From Polyangiaceae bacterium (lineage in GTDB: Bacteria > Myxococcota_A > Polyangia > Polyangiales > Polyangiaceae): a stretch of DNA of 64,000 nt. How positions within the stretch are numbered: position 1 is the first letter of the stretch; the number at the start of each line of letters is the position of its first letter. Of this stretch, positions 34,013 to 43,345 are shown piece after piece. The position numbers and the translations under genes were made by a program. The stretch lies in NCBI GenBank assembly GCA_020633235.1, contig JACKEA010000004.1:124001-188000 (forward strand), written 5' to 3'. The notes beneath the pieces are model-generated. The model saw nothing but the letters and a program-made list of their open reading frames with translations, was not told the origin of the DNA and ran no database searches.

Positions 34013-34570
34013 ATGATGCCTAAAGCGATCTTCGTCTCCGCCATCCTCGCCCTCGCCACGGGCTGCACCTACGACAACGGCCGCGACAACATGGGCGGTG
34101 GTGGTGGCGGTGGCGGCACCGTCGACAACATCGCCGAGTCCACCATAGACCCCGGCGCCACCCTCGCGGAGATCGAGCCGGGCAAAGGCGCGGGCGCGTT
34201 CGTGGAGGTGTCCGCCAAGGGCGTGTGGCACGTGTACACCGCCTGCGATACCGACATCTCCGGCTACTCCTGCGGTTGGGACATCATCGTGACCCCGCTG
34301 GGAGACAACACCATCACCGCCAAAGAAGGGGATCGCCTCGAGAAGGCCGATTACCTCGGTTGGTACGGCGACTACAGCGTGCAGATGGTCACGGACACCA
34401 GTTACGACATCGACGGATTCTTCTTCGAAGCCAATCCCGACGGCGCCATGCGCGTCGACGTGTACCTCGATGGCGCTCCGGCACCCCGCTTCATCTACTG
34501 GGTGGGCGACGGCGCGCTCCACAAGGGTTCCCCCACGAACCCGATAGACCTCACCCCGACGACTCTTTGA
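34013..34570 (+). CDS. Small lipoprotein, function unknown
   Basis: A 185-residue protein with signal and lipobox (ILALATGC), an octaglycine spacer, and a ~150-residue beta-rich domain containing a Cys pair (TACDTDISGYSCGWD). It lies 18 bases after the DUF6600-like gene, so co-transcription is likely. No family recognised. ATG occurs twice in a row (34013, 34016). Confidence 0.7.
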   Translation: MMPKAIFVSAILALATGCTYDNGRDNMGGGGGGGGTVDNIAESTIDPGATLAEIEPGKGAGAFVEVSAKGVWHVYTACDTDISGYSCGWDIIVTPLGDNTITAKEGDRLEKADYLGWYGDYSVQMVTDTSYDIDGFFFEANPDGAMRVDVYLDGAPAPRFIYWVGDGALHKGSPTNPIDLTPTTL

Positions 34571-34608
34571 ATTTGGATGTCGGGGCGGCGCGAGCCCCGT
34601 CGCGCCCT
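34571..34608 (+). repeat. Dispersed repeat copy between convergent genes
   Basis: TTTGGATGTCGGGGCGGCGC followed by GAGCCCCGTCG. The same GCGAGCCCCGTCG tail is seen at 51.64 kb and 56.31 kb, and TGGATGT also precedes the 51.63-kb copy. It fills the whole gap between the lipoprotein stop and the ppk stop. Confidence 0.65.
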
Positions 34609-36845
34609 CAGTCGTCGTCGCGCTTGTCGCGCTTGCGGCGCTTCTTGCTCTTGCGCCGGAGCTTGTCGATGGCTGACGGCCGCGGCGCGGGCGCGAGCTG
34701 TCGCGACAGCGGAAGCTCCGACTCGCGGGCACGCTCGCGCGCGAGCTCCATGAAACGCTGTTGGCTTCGTACCGCGTCTTCCTCGGTGGACTCCATGTGG
34801 CCGTAGCGGCCGTCCGCGCCGAGCTGCCAGCTCTTGACGTTGTCCCGGCGCATGGTCCCGAGGATCTCGTCGCGAACCCGGCGCTTCACCTGCTCGTCCA
34901 GGATCGGGAACATCAGCTCCACGCGGCGGCGGAAGTTGCGGGGCATCCAGTCCGCGCTGGAGCAGTACACCTCGTCTTGCCCGCCGTTCTCGAAATGGAA
35001 GATGCGCGCGTGCTCCAAAAAACGGTCGATCACCGCGAACACGCGGATGTTCTCGCTCACGTCCGGGACTCCCGGGCGGAGGCAGCAGATGCCGCGAATC
35101 AGCAGATCCACCTGCACGCCGGCTTGAGACGCCGCATACAGGGCGGAAATCACGTCGGCGTCCACCAGTGAGTTCATCTTGGCGACGATGCGGGCCGGGC
35201 GCCCTGCCAGGCCGTGTTCCGTCTCCCGCGCGATGAGCCCGAGGATCGCCTCGTGCAGCCCCAGCGGCGCGACGATCAGCTGGTTCCAGCGTGGCGGCGC
35301 GCTGTAGCCGGTCAGCAGGTTGAAGAGCGCGGTGGCATCCTCGCCGATGTCCTCCCGCGCCGTGAACAGCGACACGTCTTCGTACAGCCGTGCGGTCTGC
35401 TGGTTGTAGTTGCCGGTGGCCACGTGAACGTAGCGGCGTAGCCCGGTCTTCTCCTTGCGCACCACCAAGAGCACCTTGGCGTGCGTCTTCAGACCCAAGA
35501 GCCCGTACATCACGTTCACGCCGGAGCGCTCCAGGGCGCGCGCCCACTGGATGTTGCTCTCTTCGTCGAAGCGCGCCTTCAGCTCCACCACGGCGGTGAC
35601 CTGCTTGCCCTGCTCCGCCGCGCGCTGCAGCGCCCGCACCAAGGGCGACTCGCCACCGGTGCGATAGAGCGTCTGCTTGATGGCCAGCACCTGCGGGTCT
35701 TCTGCCGCCTGCGACAAGAAGTCGATGACCGCCTCGAAGGACTCGTAGGGGTGGTGCAGCAGCACGTCGCGCTCGCGAATCGTCTCGAAGAAGTCGTCGG
35801 AATCGCGCAGCGGCATCACGTACACCGGGGAGTAGGGCTCGTCCCGGTGCTTTCGTTTGTCGTCGCCGGACGCCAGCTCGGTCATGTCTCCGAGAAACAG
35901 CGGGCCGTCCACCATGTACACGTCCCGCTGCGAATCGAGATCGAGCTCGCGGCACAGCCAAGCCAAGGAGTCGTCCGGCGCCTCTCCGCTCACCGTGAGG
36001 CGCACGGCGTGCCCCCGTTCCCGCCGGCGGAGCTCGGCCTGCAGCGTCAAGAGCAGGTCTTCGGCTTCGTCCTCGTCCAGCTCGATGTCGAAGTTCCGCG
36101 TGACGCGAAACACGTAGCTTCCCAGAATGCGCATCTGCGGGAAGATCAGCTGCTGGTGGCGCAGGATCATGTCCTCGAGGGCCACGAAGGCGCGTCGCGT
36201 GTCCGTGAGCGGAACGCGAATCAGTCGTGGCAGGGTGATCGGCACCTGCACCAGGCCAAAAGAAGGGTCGTTGCTGTTGTCGCTGCTCTCGAACAAGAAG
36301 CCGACGTTGATGCTCTTGTTGCGCACGTGTGGGAACGGGTGCACCGGATCGATCGCGATCGGCGTGAGCACGGGGAAGATGTCGCGGCGGAAGTGCTCGT
36401 CGAGGGCGGCCAGGTCGTCGGGCCCGAGCTCCTCCGGCGCCACCAGCGCGATGCCCGCCTGGCGCAGCTCCTTCACCACGCTCCCGTTCCAGATTGCGTA
36501 GCTTTGGGCCACCAGCTCGTGAGCGCGGTCGGAAATCGCGACCAACTGCTCTCCCGGCGTCATGCCGTCGGGCGGCACTTCTTCGATCTCGCCGGAGAGC
36601 TGAGCCTGGAGCCCGGCCACCCGCACCATGAAGAACTCGTCCAGGTTCGAAGCGAAGATGCCGAGGAACTTCAGGCGCTCGTAGAGTGGGATGCTCGGGT
36701 TGCCGGCTTCGGACACCACGCGGGCGTTGAACTCGAGCCAGGACAGCTCGCGGTTGATGTAGAGCTCGGGATCCGAGGCGCGCCGCTCTTTGGAGGGGGA
36801 AACGGAAGGGGCGGGGAGTTGGTGGTCGGGGGGGATCGTGTTCAT
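34608..36845 (-). CDS. ppk1: Polyphosphate kinase PPK1
   Basis: A 745-residue enzyme that makes inorganic polyphosphate from ATP. The four-domain order is clear: YINRELSWLEFNARV (N domain), RVAGLQ with the H domain, the catalytic core VLLHHPYESFEAVIDFL and AIKQTLYRTGG, GLKTHAKVLLVVRKE (phosphoacceptor His), and VHVATGNYNQQTARLYED. A C-terminal basic tail (RRKSKKRRKRDKRD) is an extension. All catalytic residues visible. Start ATG 36845. It is divergent from the lipoprotein at 36998. In myxobacteria polyphosphate is tied to starvation responses; that role here is inferred. Confidence 0.95.
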   Translation of the reverse strand: MNTIPPDHQLPAPSVSPSKERRASDPELYINRELSWLEFNARVVSEAGNPSIPLYERLKFLGIFASNLDEFFMVRVAGLQAQLSGEIEEVPPDGMTPGEQLVAISDRAHELVAQSYAIWNGSVVKELRQAGIALVAPEELGPDDLAALDEHFRRDIFPVLTPIAIDPVHPFPHVRNKSINVGFLFESSDNSNDPSFGLVQVPITLPRLIRVPLTDTRRAFVALEDMILRHQQLIFPQMRILGSYVFRVTRNFDIELDEDEAEDLLLTLQAELRRRERGHAVRLTVSGEAPDDSLAWLCRELDLDSQRDVYMVDGPLFLGDMTELASGDDKRKHRDEPYSPVYVMPLRDSDDFFETIRERDVLLHHPYESFEAVIDFLSQAAEDPQVLAIKQTLYRTGGESPLVRALQRAAEQGKQVTAVVELKARFDEESNIQWARALERSGVNVMYGLLGLKTHAKVLLVVRKEKTGLRRYVHVATGNYNQQTARLYEDVSLFTAREDIGEDATALFNLLTGYSAPPRWNQLIVAPLGLHEAILGLIARETEHGLAGRPARIVAKMNSLVDADVISALYAASQAGVQVDLLIRGICCLRPGVPDVSENIRVFAVIDRFLEHARIFHFENGGQDEVYCSSADWMPRNFRRRVELMFPILDEQVKRRVRDEILGTMRRDNVKSWQLGADGRYGHMESTEEDAVRSQQRFMELARERARESELPLSRQLAPAPRPSAIDKLRRKSKKRRKRDKRDDD

Positions 36846-36997
36846 TGGGAGCTGCTTGGTCGCGCGGCGAAAGGGCATCCTACATCGAACCCGAAACAGG
36901 CCGGCCGGACGCCCGTCAGCGTCATCGAATCGTCACCATATCCCGGCTGATATCCGGGCGTTACGTCACGATCGCGCCGCCGCCGGCCTTTGCCGCT

Positions 36998-38227
36998 ATG
37001 GTTTTCTGCGTGCGCATCCAGCGAGCGTGTTTGGCTCTGACGATCGCCCTGAGCGGGCTCGCCGCTTGTAGCAGCTCGGACCCACCCGAGGTGGCGCACC
37101 GGGACGACGCGGGCACCGGCGGCGGAGGAGGGGGCGGAAAAGACGGCAGTGCGGACGTCTCGGTTCCGGACTCCGCCGCGCCGGACGCCGGCGATGGCGG
37201 CGGTATGGACGCCTCCGTCGCGGCGGTCCGGCTCGGGATAGAGCCGAACCCACCCCCGGGTGGTTCCGCGACGGACCAACTAAAATCCCAATTGGACGTG
37301 TTGGCTGCCGGATCCCGTGGCATTCCGTTGGTGCGGCGCTGGTCGGAGCTGTACCCGTCGCCCAGTCAGGCTGACGCCAAGGTCTGGGCGCGGCTCGCAT
37401 CCACCGCGGAGCTGATTCGAAACGCGCAGCAACAAACGCTCTTCTGTCTCGCGGTGGTGAACCACGAGCAAGATGCGCGGCCGAGCGGCTTGCCTTCGGA
37501 TTGGGGCGCGCCGGCCACCCTCGCGGCGGCGGATGCGCTCGTCGACACCACCTACGCGACCTTCGACGACGAGCTGGGCTATCTGGCGGTGGGGACCGAC
37601 GTGGATCTCTTTCTGGCGCAGCTGACGTCGGCGCAGAAGCAAGGCTTCGTGGCGTTCGCGAAGCACGTGCTCAGCTATGCCAAGAGCCATCCCGACAAGC
37701 CCGCCATGCTGCGGGTGGGAGTCACGATCACTTCGAACGGCATCGCGAAGGGGCCGACGCCGGAGCTTTCGGAGCTGCTCGCCGCGAGCGACGTCGCCAT
37801 CGTCACCTACACCGCAGTGGACGAGAGCTTCATGGCGCGGCCCGCGTCCACCGCGGCGGGCGATCTCGACGCCATGGAAACGGCCCTCGAGGTGGAGGCA
37901 GGCGCCGCACTGCCGATCGTGCTCCAAGAAGTCGCCTACCCGAGCTCCGAGGAGGCCGGCAGCTCGGAGACGAAACAGACGACGTTCTTCGATGGACTCG
38001 CGCAGGCGCTGTCCGCGCGCCGAGCGCATCATCCCTTCGTGGGCATCCGCTCTCTGTACGACGCGGACCCGAGCACGTGCGCCGCCGAGGCCCAGGCGCT
38101 GGGCGCTCCTGGCAACGCTGCAGCCATTGCGACGAGCTGTTCCTTGGGGCTGCGCCGGGCCGACGGAACGCCAAAACCAGCACAGGCGTCGGTGTACCAG
38201 GCGCTCGCCACCTTCGCGACGCCTTAG
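36998..38227 (+). CDS. Lipoprotein, possible TIM-barrel glycoside-hydrolase-like
   Basis: A 409-residue protein. Lipoprotein signal ALSGLAAC, a Gly-rich and Asp/Ala linker, then a ~300-residue domain with alternating strands and helices: SRGIPLVRRWSELY, FCLAVVNHEQDARPS, LRVGVTITSNG, VAIVTYTAVDESF, LPIVLQEVAYPSSEE, FVGIRSLYDADPS. The strand-end acidic residues (VDES, QEVAYPSS) fit a beta/alpha-barrel hydrolase, but I cannot assign a family. A dispersed-repeat-like sequence (37263-37290, minus) lies inside the linker-to-domain junction. Start ATG 36998; GTG 37010 is an alternative. Confidence 0.6.
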   Translation: MVFCVRIQRACLALTIALSGLAACSSSDPPEVAHRDDAGTGGGGGGGKDGSADVSVPDSAAPDAGDGGGMDASVAAVRLGIEPNPPPGGSATDQLKSQLDVLAAGSRGIPLVRRWSELYPSPSQADAKVWARLASTAELIRNAQQQTLFCLAVVNHEQDARPSGLPSDWGAPATLAAADALVDTTYATFDDELGYLAVGTDVDLFLAQLTSAQKQGFVAFAKHVLSYAKSHPDKPAMLRVGVTITSNGIAKGPTPELSELLAASDVAIVTYTAVDESFMARPASTAAGDLDAMETALEVEAGAALPIVLQEVAYPSSEEAGSSETKQTTFFDGLAQALSARRAHHPFVGIRSLYDADPSTCAAEAQALGAPGNAAAIATSCSLGLRRADGTPKPAQASVYQALATFATP

Positions 38228-38303
38228 CGCGGTCATCTGCTATTCTTGGCGGCGGTTTTCGGCGCCCGTGGACATCCGCCGCGTGTCGAGCCAAAAGGAC
38301 ATC

Positions 38304-40412
38304 ATGAGCGAATCGGACTTCTCCACGCCCAGCGACGGCGGTCGCACCAAGAGCAACACCAACATGGTCGCCACGATCGCGTCCATGCAGGACTACGATC
38401 GCTATCGCGATCTGGCGTGGGAGGGCTCTTTCGAGGACTACCTCGCCATCGTGCGGGAGCGGCCGCAGGTCACGCGCAACGCCTTCCAGCGCGTGTACGA
38501 CATGGTGATCTCCTACGGCACGGAAGAGTACATCGACAACAAGAAGAAGCTGGTTCGTTACAACTTCTTCCGCGACGAGATCGACAGCGGCAAGGACGCA
38601 ATCTTCGGGTTGGACATCCCGCTGATGCGCATGATGAACGTGCTCAAGGCCGCCGCCGAGGGCTACGGTCCCGAGAAGCGCGTGATCTTGCTGCATGGCC
38701 CCGTGGGCTCCAGCAAGTCGACCATCGCGCGGCTGCTCAAGAAGGGGCTCGAGCTCTACTGCGCCATGCCCGAGGGCGCGCTGTACACCTTCAAGTGGGT
38801 GAACTTGGGGGATACGGGGCTCGCCAGCGGCGGCGCGGACGAGTTCGAGTCGCCCATGCACGAGGAGCCCCTCAAGATCATTCCTGCAGAGTGGCGCGCG
38901 CGCGCGATCGAGCAGCTGGGCCTGTCGAACGAGAAGTTCAAGGTGCGCGTGGACGGCGAGCTGGATCCGGCGAGCCGCTTCATCTTCAAGGGGCTCTTGC
39001 TTCGCTACGGCGGAGACTGGGGCAAGGTGGTGGAAAACCACATCCGCGTGCGGCGCCTGATCCTGAGCGAGAAGGATCGCATCGGCATCGGTACGTTTCA
39101 GCCCAAGGACGAGAAGAACCAGGATTCCACCGAGCTCACCGGCGACATCAACTACCGGAAGATCGCCGAGTACGGCTCGGATTCGGACCCGCGGGCCTTC
39201 AACTTCGACGGCGAGTTCAACATCGCCAACCGCGGCATCGTCGAGTTCGTCGAGGTGCTGAAGCTCGACGTAGCGTTCTTGTACGACCTCTTGGGCGCCT
39301 CGCAGGAGCATCGCATCAAGCCGAAGAAGTTCGCGCAGACGGACATCGACGAGCTGATCATCGGCCACACCAACGAGGCCGAGTACAAGCGCCTCCTGAA
39401 CAACGAGTTCATGGAGGCACTTCGGGACCGCACCATCAAGATCGACATCCCGTACATCACGAAGCTGTCGGACGAGATCAAGATCTACGAGAAGGACTTC
39501 AGCCAGGAGCGCGTGCGCGGACGTCACATCGCGCCGCACACCCTGGAGGTGGCTGCCATGTGGGCCGTGCTCACCCGGCTGGAGGAGCCCAAGAAGCACA
39601 ACCTGCAGCTGGTCCAGAAGATGAAGCTGTACGACGGCAAAGTGCTGCCGGGCTACACGCAGGACACCGTCAAGGAGCTCCGCAAGGAGAGCAAGCGCGA
39701 GGGTATGGAAGGCATCAGCCCCCGCTACGTGCAGGACAAGATCTCCAACGCGCTCGTGAGCGACATCGGTGAGGGCACCATCAACCCGTTCATGGTGATG
39801 AACGAGCTGGAAAAGGGGCTTCGCAACCACTCCCTCATCACCAACGAAGAGCAGCGCAAGCGCTACCGCGACATCATCGGCGTGGTGAAGCGGGAGTACG
39901 AAGAGATCGTCAAGAACGAGGTCCAGCGGGCCATCAGCGCGGACGAAGAGGCCATCAACAAGCTGGCCGCGAACTACATCGACAACATCAAGGCCTACAC
40001 CCTCAAAGAGAAGGTCAAGAACAAGTACACCGGCCAGGACGAAGAGCCGGACGAGCGCCTGATGCGGTCCATCGAGGAAAAGATCGAGATCCCCGAGAAC
40101 CGCAAGGACGATTTCCGCCGCGAGATCATGAATTACATCGGTGCTCGCGCCGTGGAAGGCAAGAAGTTCGACTGGCAGACGAACGATCGCCTGCGTCGCG
40201 CCTTGGAGCTCAAGCTGTTCGAAGATCAGAAGGACAGCATCAAGCTCAAGACGCTGGTCTCCGCCGTGGTCGACAAGGAGACCCAGGAGAAGATCGACAT
40301 CATCAAGAGCCGGCTGATGCGCTACTTCGGCTACAACGAGGTCAGCGCCACGGATGTGCTCAACTACGTCGCGTCGATCTTCGCCCGCGGAGACGCGAAG
40401 AGCGGAGACTGA
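38304..40412 (+). CDS. prkA: PrkA-type serine protein kinase
   Basis: A 702-residue protein matching PrkA/YeaG: the PrkA AAA region with Walker A ILLHGPVGSSKSTIARLLKKG, IGTFQPKDEKNQDSTELTGD, FDGEFNIANRGIVEFVEVLK, and the C-terminal kinase-like half ending in the expected MRYFGYNEVSATDVLNYV. PrkA proteins are induced in stationary phase and sporulation and act on cytosolic targets. In many bacteria the gene is followed by yeaH and spoVR; here the next gene is an EEP-family lipoprotein instead. The start ATG 38304 follows GGAC. A longer upstream frame overlaps the preceding gene and is rejected. Confidence 0.93.
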   Translation: MSESDFSTPSDGGRTKSNTNMVATIASMQDYDRYRDLAWEGSFEDYLAIVRERPQVTRNAFQRVYDMVISYGTEEYIDNKKKLVRYNFFRDEIDSGKDAIFGLDIPLMRMMNVLKAAAEGYGPEKRVILLHGPVGSSKSTIARLLKKGLELYCAMPEGALYTFKWVNLGDTGLASGGADEFESPMHEEPLKIIPAEWRARAIEQLGLSNEKFKVRVDGELDPASRFIFKGLLLRYGGDWGKVVENHIRVRRLILSEKDRIGIGTFQPKDEKNQDSTELTGDINYRKIAEYGSDSDPRAFNFDGEFNIANRGIVEFVEVLKLDVAFLYDLLGASQEHRIKPKKFAQTDIDELIIGHTNEAEYKRLLNNEFMEALRDRTIKIDIPYITKLSDEIKIYEKDFSQERVRGRHIAPHTLEVAAMWAVLTRLEEPKKHNLQLVQKMKLYDGKVLPGYTQDTVKELRKESKREGMEGISPRYVQDKISNALVSDIGEGTINPFMVMNELEKGLRNHSLITNEEQRKRYRDIIGVVKREYEEIVKNEVQRAISADEEAINKLAANYIDNIKAYTLKEKVKNKYTGQDEEPDERLMRSIEEKIEIPENRKDDFRREIMNYIGARAVEGKKFDWQTNDRLRRALELKLFEDQKDSIKLKTLVSAVVDKETQEKIDIIKSRLMRYFGYNEVSATDVLNYVASIFARGDAKSGD

Positions 40413-40418
40413 GTCATC

Positions 40419-41303
40419 GTGCGGCGAACGGCTGTCGCCTTTGCCCTACTGCTGTCCGGCTGCGGCTCGGACGAGGCCCTGGACAAGGCACCGGGGCCGC
40501 GTCCGGCCACGGTCATGACTTTCAACGTGATGTGCTCCATCTGCGGCTCGAGTGACTTCGACCCGTGGGAAAAGCGGCTCGCCTACTTTGGAGACATTTT
40601 CGAGCGCTACGATCCGGATCTGGTCGGCATCCAAGAGCTGACGCCGATCGGGGACGAGGTAGCTCAGGTGCAAGCAGAGCTCTCGGGCCACTCCGCGGTG
40701 TACTTCGCGCCAGAAGACGCCTTGCCGTATCCGGATGCCACCATCTTCTACCGAACTTCGCGCTACGAGCTGTTGGACAGCGGGGAGTACTGGCTGAGCC
40801 CCACGCCGGACGTGGCCAACTCCACCGGCTTTTCGCCTCCGCAGTTGGCACGGCTGGTGGTGTGGGCGCACTTCGAGGACAAGGCGGGGGGGCGCGACCT
40901 CTACTTCGCCACCACGCACTTCGACAACAACTCGCCCAGTCAGGAGAAGAGCGCGCCGCTGGTCAAGCAACGCACCTTGGACTGGCAAGCGCAGTACCCG
41001 GCGATCGTGGTGGGGGACTTCAACTCCAAGCCCAGCTCCACGGCGTTTCAGATCCTCACCAGCGACAGCGACGGTTTCGCTTTCGTGGATTCCCAGTCCC
41101 TGGCGGAGGAATGGAGCGCGGTGTCGAACCAGGATCCCACGCCCAGCTACGATCTGACCGATCGTATCGATCACATCTTCCTCGCCGGACAGGACGTGAG
41201 CTGGACCGTGAAGGAATGGCACCCGGACCTCAGCGTGTACGGTGACAAGAACCGCTACCCGTCGGATCACTTCCCCATCGCCGCCACGCTGGACTTCCAC
41301 TGA
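40419..41303 (+). CDS. Endonuclease/exonuclease/phosphatase-family lipoprotein
   Basis: A 294-residue protein with signal VAFALLLSGC, then an EEP fold: MTFNVMCS (strand 1), DLVGIQELTPIGDE (catalytic Glu), YFATTHFDNN, PAIVVGDFNSKPSS (Asp-Asn pair), DRIDHIFLAG and YPSDHFPIAATL (terminal Asp-His). All catalytic positions are present. Secreted members are nucleases or phosphoesterases on lipids; the substrate is unknown. The start is GTG at 40419, six bases after the prkA stop, so it is likely read from the prkA transcript. Confidence 0.85.
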   Translation: MRRTAVAFALLLSGCGSDEALDKAPGPRPATVMTFNVMCSICGSSDFDPWEKRLAYFGDIFERYDPDLVGIQELTPIGDEVAQVQAELSGHSAVYFAPEDALPYPDATIFYRTSRYELLDSGEYWLSPTPDVANSTGFSPPQLARLVVWAHFEDKAGGRDLYFATTHFDNNSPSQEKSAPLVKQRTLDWQAQYPAIVVGDFNSKPSSTAFQILTSDSDGFAFVDSQSLAEEWSAVSNQDPTPSYDLTDRIDHIFLAGQDVSWTVKEWHPDLSVYGDKNRYPSDHFPIAATLDFH

Positions 41304-41331
41304 GTCCCACATCTCGGCACACCTGCGCCCC

Positions 41332-41360
41332 TTGACCGGGGCCGGCATGGGCTGTGCAAT
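41332..41360 (+). promoter_or_regulatory. Sigma-70-like promoter for the lipoprotein at 41388
   Basis: TTGACC, 17-bp spacer, TGCAAT (five and four matches to the consensus hexamers), with an expected start near 41367. AGGAGG follows at 41377-41382, five bases before the ATG. Confidence 0.5.
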
Positions 41361-41387
41361 GACAGGTTGGGAACTCAGGAGGTCGCC

Positions 41388-42215
41388 ATGAAATTCCGCT
41401 TGTTGCCCGTGCTCGCGTTGCCCGTCGTTCTCAGTGCTTGCCCCAAGGACAAGCAGGACGACTCCCTCACTTTCGCCGAAGCACAGCAGGCGGTTCAGGA
41501 GGCGAGCCTCGCTTCTCAGGCGGAGAATTTCACCAGCGCCAGCGTCGAGATCAGCACCAACTTCACCATCGGCGACGCCGTGGAGAAGGCGGCGTCGGAT
41601 CTTCGGGACTTCGTCGGGTCGCAGCTTCCCTGCGCCGACATCACCCTTCAAAACGCCACGCTGACGATCACGTATGGGGCCAAGGCCGGAAACTGCACCT
41701 ACAAGGGGCAGACGTTCTCGGGCAGCCATAGCATCGAGGTGGCCAAGAACGACCAGGCGCAGGTGGAGGTGCACCACACCTGGACGGACCTCAGCAACGG
41801 CAAGGTGACCCTCAACGGCAACGCGGACGTGACCTGGGACTTCTCCGCCAAGACGCGGAGCGTGGTTCACACCGCGCAGTGGACGCGCGTTTCCGATGGT
41901 TACACGGTCACTGGAAGCGGCAATCGCCAGCAGTCCCTGCTCGAGGGCGGCCTGACCGAGGGCATCCAGGTGGACGGGACCCGCACGTGGGAAACGCCCA
42001 AGGGCAACTGGGACCTGGTGATCCAGGGCGTGCAGATGCGCTGGGTGGATCCCGTCCCGCAGGCCGGCAGCTACGCGCTGCAGACGCCGTTCGACAAGAC
42101 CTTGAGCCTCAGCTTCGAACGCGTGGACGAAGACACCATCGCCGTGACCGTCGCCAACGGCAGCAAGAAGTTCACCTTCAAGGTCACCAAGCTCGGCTCC
42201 GTCAGCTCGAGCTGA
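41388..42215 (+). CDS. Lipoprotein, function unknown
   Basis: A 275-residue lipoprotein with signal LALPVVLSAC, then a polar, beta-rich domain (ASVEISTNFTIGDAVEK, LQNATLTITYGAKAGNCTYKG, QVEVHHTWTDLSNGKVTL). No catalytic motif; a single Cys pair (C in QLPCADI and GNCTYKG) may form a disulfide. It has the best ribosome-binding site seen in the window (AGGAGG at 41377-41382). Start ATG 41388 is chosen over ATG 41367, which lies at the predicted transcription start. It is likely an envelope protein. Confidence 0.75.
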   Translation: MKFRLLPVLALPVVLSACPKDKQDDSLTFAEAQQAVQEASLASQAENFTSASVEISTNFTIGDAVEKAASDLRDFVGSQLPCADITLQNATLTITYGAKAGNCTYKGQTFSGSHSIEVAKNDQAQVEVHHTWTDLSNGKVTLNGNADVTWDFSAKTRSVVHTAQWTRVSDGYTVTGSGNRQQSLLEGGLTEGIQVDGTRTWETPKGNWDLVIQGVQMRWVDPVPQAGSYALQTPFDKTLSLSFERVDEDTIAVTVANGSKKFTFKVTKLGSVSSS

Positions 42216-42291
42216 GCCGGCGGAGGCGCGCCGGGAGCTGCGGGCGTGGGCGGCTGCCGAAATGACGCTGCAGGTGCTACGCTCCCGCGCG

Positions 42292-43128
42292 ATGCGAACG
42301 CCGAGGTTGGGTGGGCTATGGGCCGTCGCGTCGTGCGCGCTCTTGGTGTGCTCGACGACGACGGCTTTTGCCGCGGATCGTCAAGGCGACCCTCCCGGCA
42401 TTCGCCCCACCGGCCCGCCGCCGCGCACCCTCACCGAACCCATGCTCGGCCCCTATGTGCGTCCGCCCTACGCGCCCCTCGAGGACGAAGAGCTCCGGGA
42501 TGAGAGTGAGCAGAAGGATCATCCGGGTCCGCGTCACCACGGCGGCTTCTACCTGCGCTTTGGCGGCGGCATCGGTATGGGCAGCGACGGCATCCAGAGC
42601 AGTGATTCCTTCGACAGCCTGCGCACCGGGGAGAAGACCTCCTTCGACGCTCGCGCATCGGGGTTCGCCGCCGCCACGGAGATCGCCTTCGGAGGGACGC
42701 CGTTCCGTGGCGTGGTGCTCGGCGCCGGCGTGTACACGGCCACGCTACCCGCGGCGAGCGCGGATGCCAGCGACATCGCCGCGGGCAGCTACGAGTACGA
42801 AGTCAGCCAGCTCGCGCTGTTCTCCCCGCTGATCGACGTCTATCCGTGGCCCACCCGCGGTCTGCATTTCCAAGGCGGCTTCGGTTTCGGAACGCTGGTC
42901 ATGGGCCAGGGGTTTCCCAAGACCGGCCCCGACGCCCGCGCCCACACCGCCGTCGGCCCAGGCTTCATGCTGGGCGTCGGCCACGAGTGGTTCGTCGCCG
43001 ACGAATGGAGCCTCGGTCTGCTCGCGCGCGTGCTCTACGCCTGGACGGACGGCGACGATCCCGAAGGCGTCACCTGGCAGCACCACACGGTCGCCCCCGC
43101 GCTGCTGCTCACGGTCACGTATCACTGA
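42292..43128 (+). CDS. Outer-membrane beta-barrel-like protein
   Basis: A 278-residue exported protein: signal peptide ending STTTAFA, a Pro-rich linker (IRPTGPPPRTLTEP), then about 180 residues of alternating hydrophobic strands beginning GGFYLRFGGGIGMGSDG and ending LLARVLYAW...APALLLTVTYH. Ending on an aromatic/hydrophobic residue is typical of outer-membrane barrels. Specific role unknown. ATG 42262 is possible but adds a leader that weakens the signal peptide. A hairpin with a T-run follows the gene. Confidence 0.7.
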   Translation: MRTPRLGGLWAVASCALLVCSTTTAFAADRQGDPPGIRPTGPPPRTLTEPMLGPYVRPPYAPLEDEELRDESEQKDHPGPRHHGGFYLRFGGGIGMGSDGIQSSDSFDSLRTGEKTSFDARASGFAAATEIAFGGTPFRGVVLGAGVYTATLPAASADASDIAAGSYEYEVSQLALFSPLIDVYPWPTRGLHFQGGFGFGTLVMGQGFPKTGPDARAHTAVGPGFMLGVGHEWFVADEWSLGLLARVLYAWTDGDDPEGVTWQHHTVAPALLLTVTYH

Positions 43129-43142
43129 GGGTCGGAGATTAG

Positions 43143-43183
43143 CCTCGGCGATTCGCCTTTGGCGAATCGCCTCGGGGATTTTT
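43143..43183 (+). terminator. Intrinsic-type terminator after the beta-barrel gene
   Basis: GGCGATTCGCC, loop TTT, GGCGAATCGCC (43147-43171), flanked by a further CC/GG pair across a two-base internal loop, then GGATTTTTC. The T-run starts three bases after the outer pair. It is 19 bases after the stop at 43128. Confidence 0.7.
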
Positions 43184-43321
43184 CTACACCGCTCCATCCT
43201 GTCAGGCCTCGCGACTCCTCCCATCTGACAACAAGCACGCGCCCGGCCTCGCCGGGTTCTCACTGGGGTTTCAGTTCAGAAACGTGATCTGATCGTGCCA
43301 AAGACTGTCCATGAGGTTCCA

Positions 43322-43345
43322 GCGAACGGGTCCCTACCCGTTCGC
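43322..43345. other. Perfect 9-bp inverted repeat at the edge of the 15-bp tandem array
   Basis: GCGAACGGG, loop TCCCTA, CCCGTTCGC. The right arm overlaps the first 15-bp repeat unit, so the array may have grown from this palindrome. The 381-bp gap 43129-43508 holds only this, the array and the terminator; no gene seen. Confidence 0.7.
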
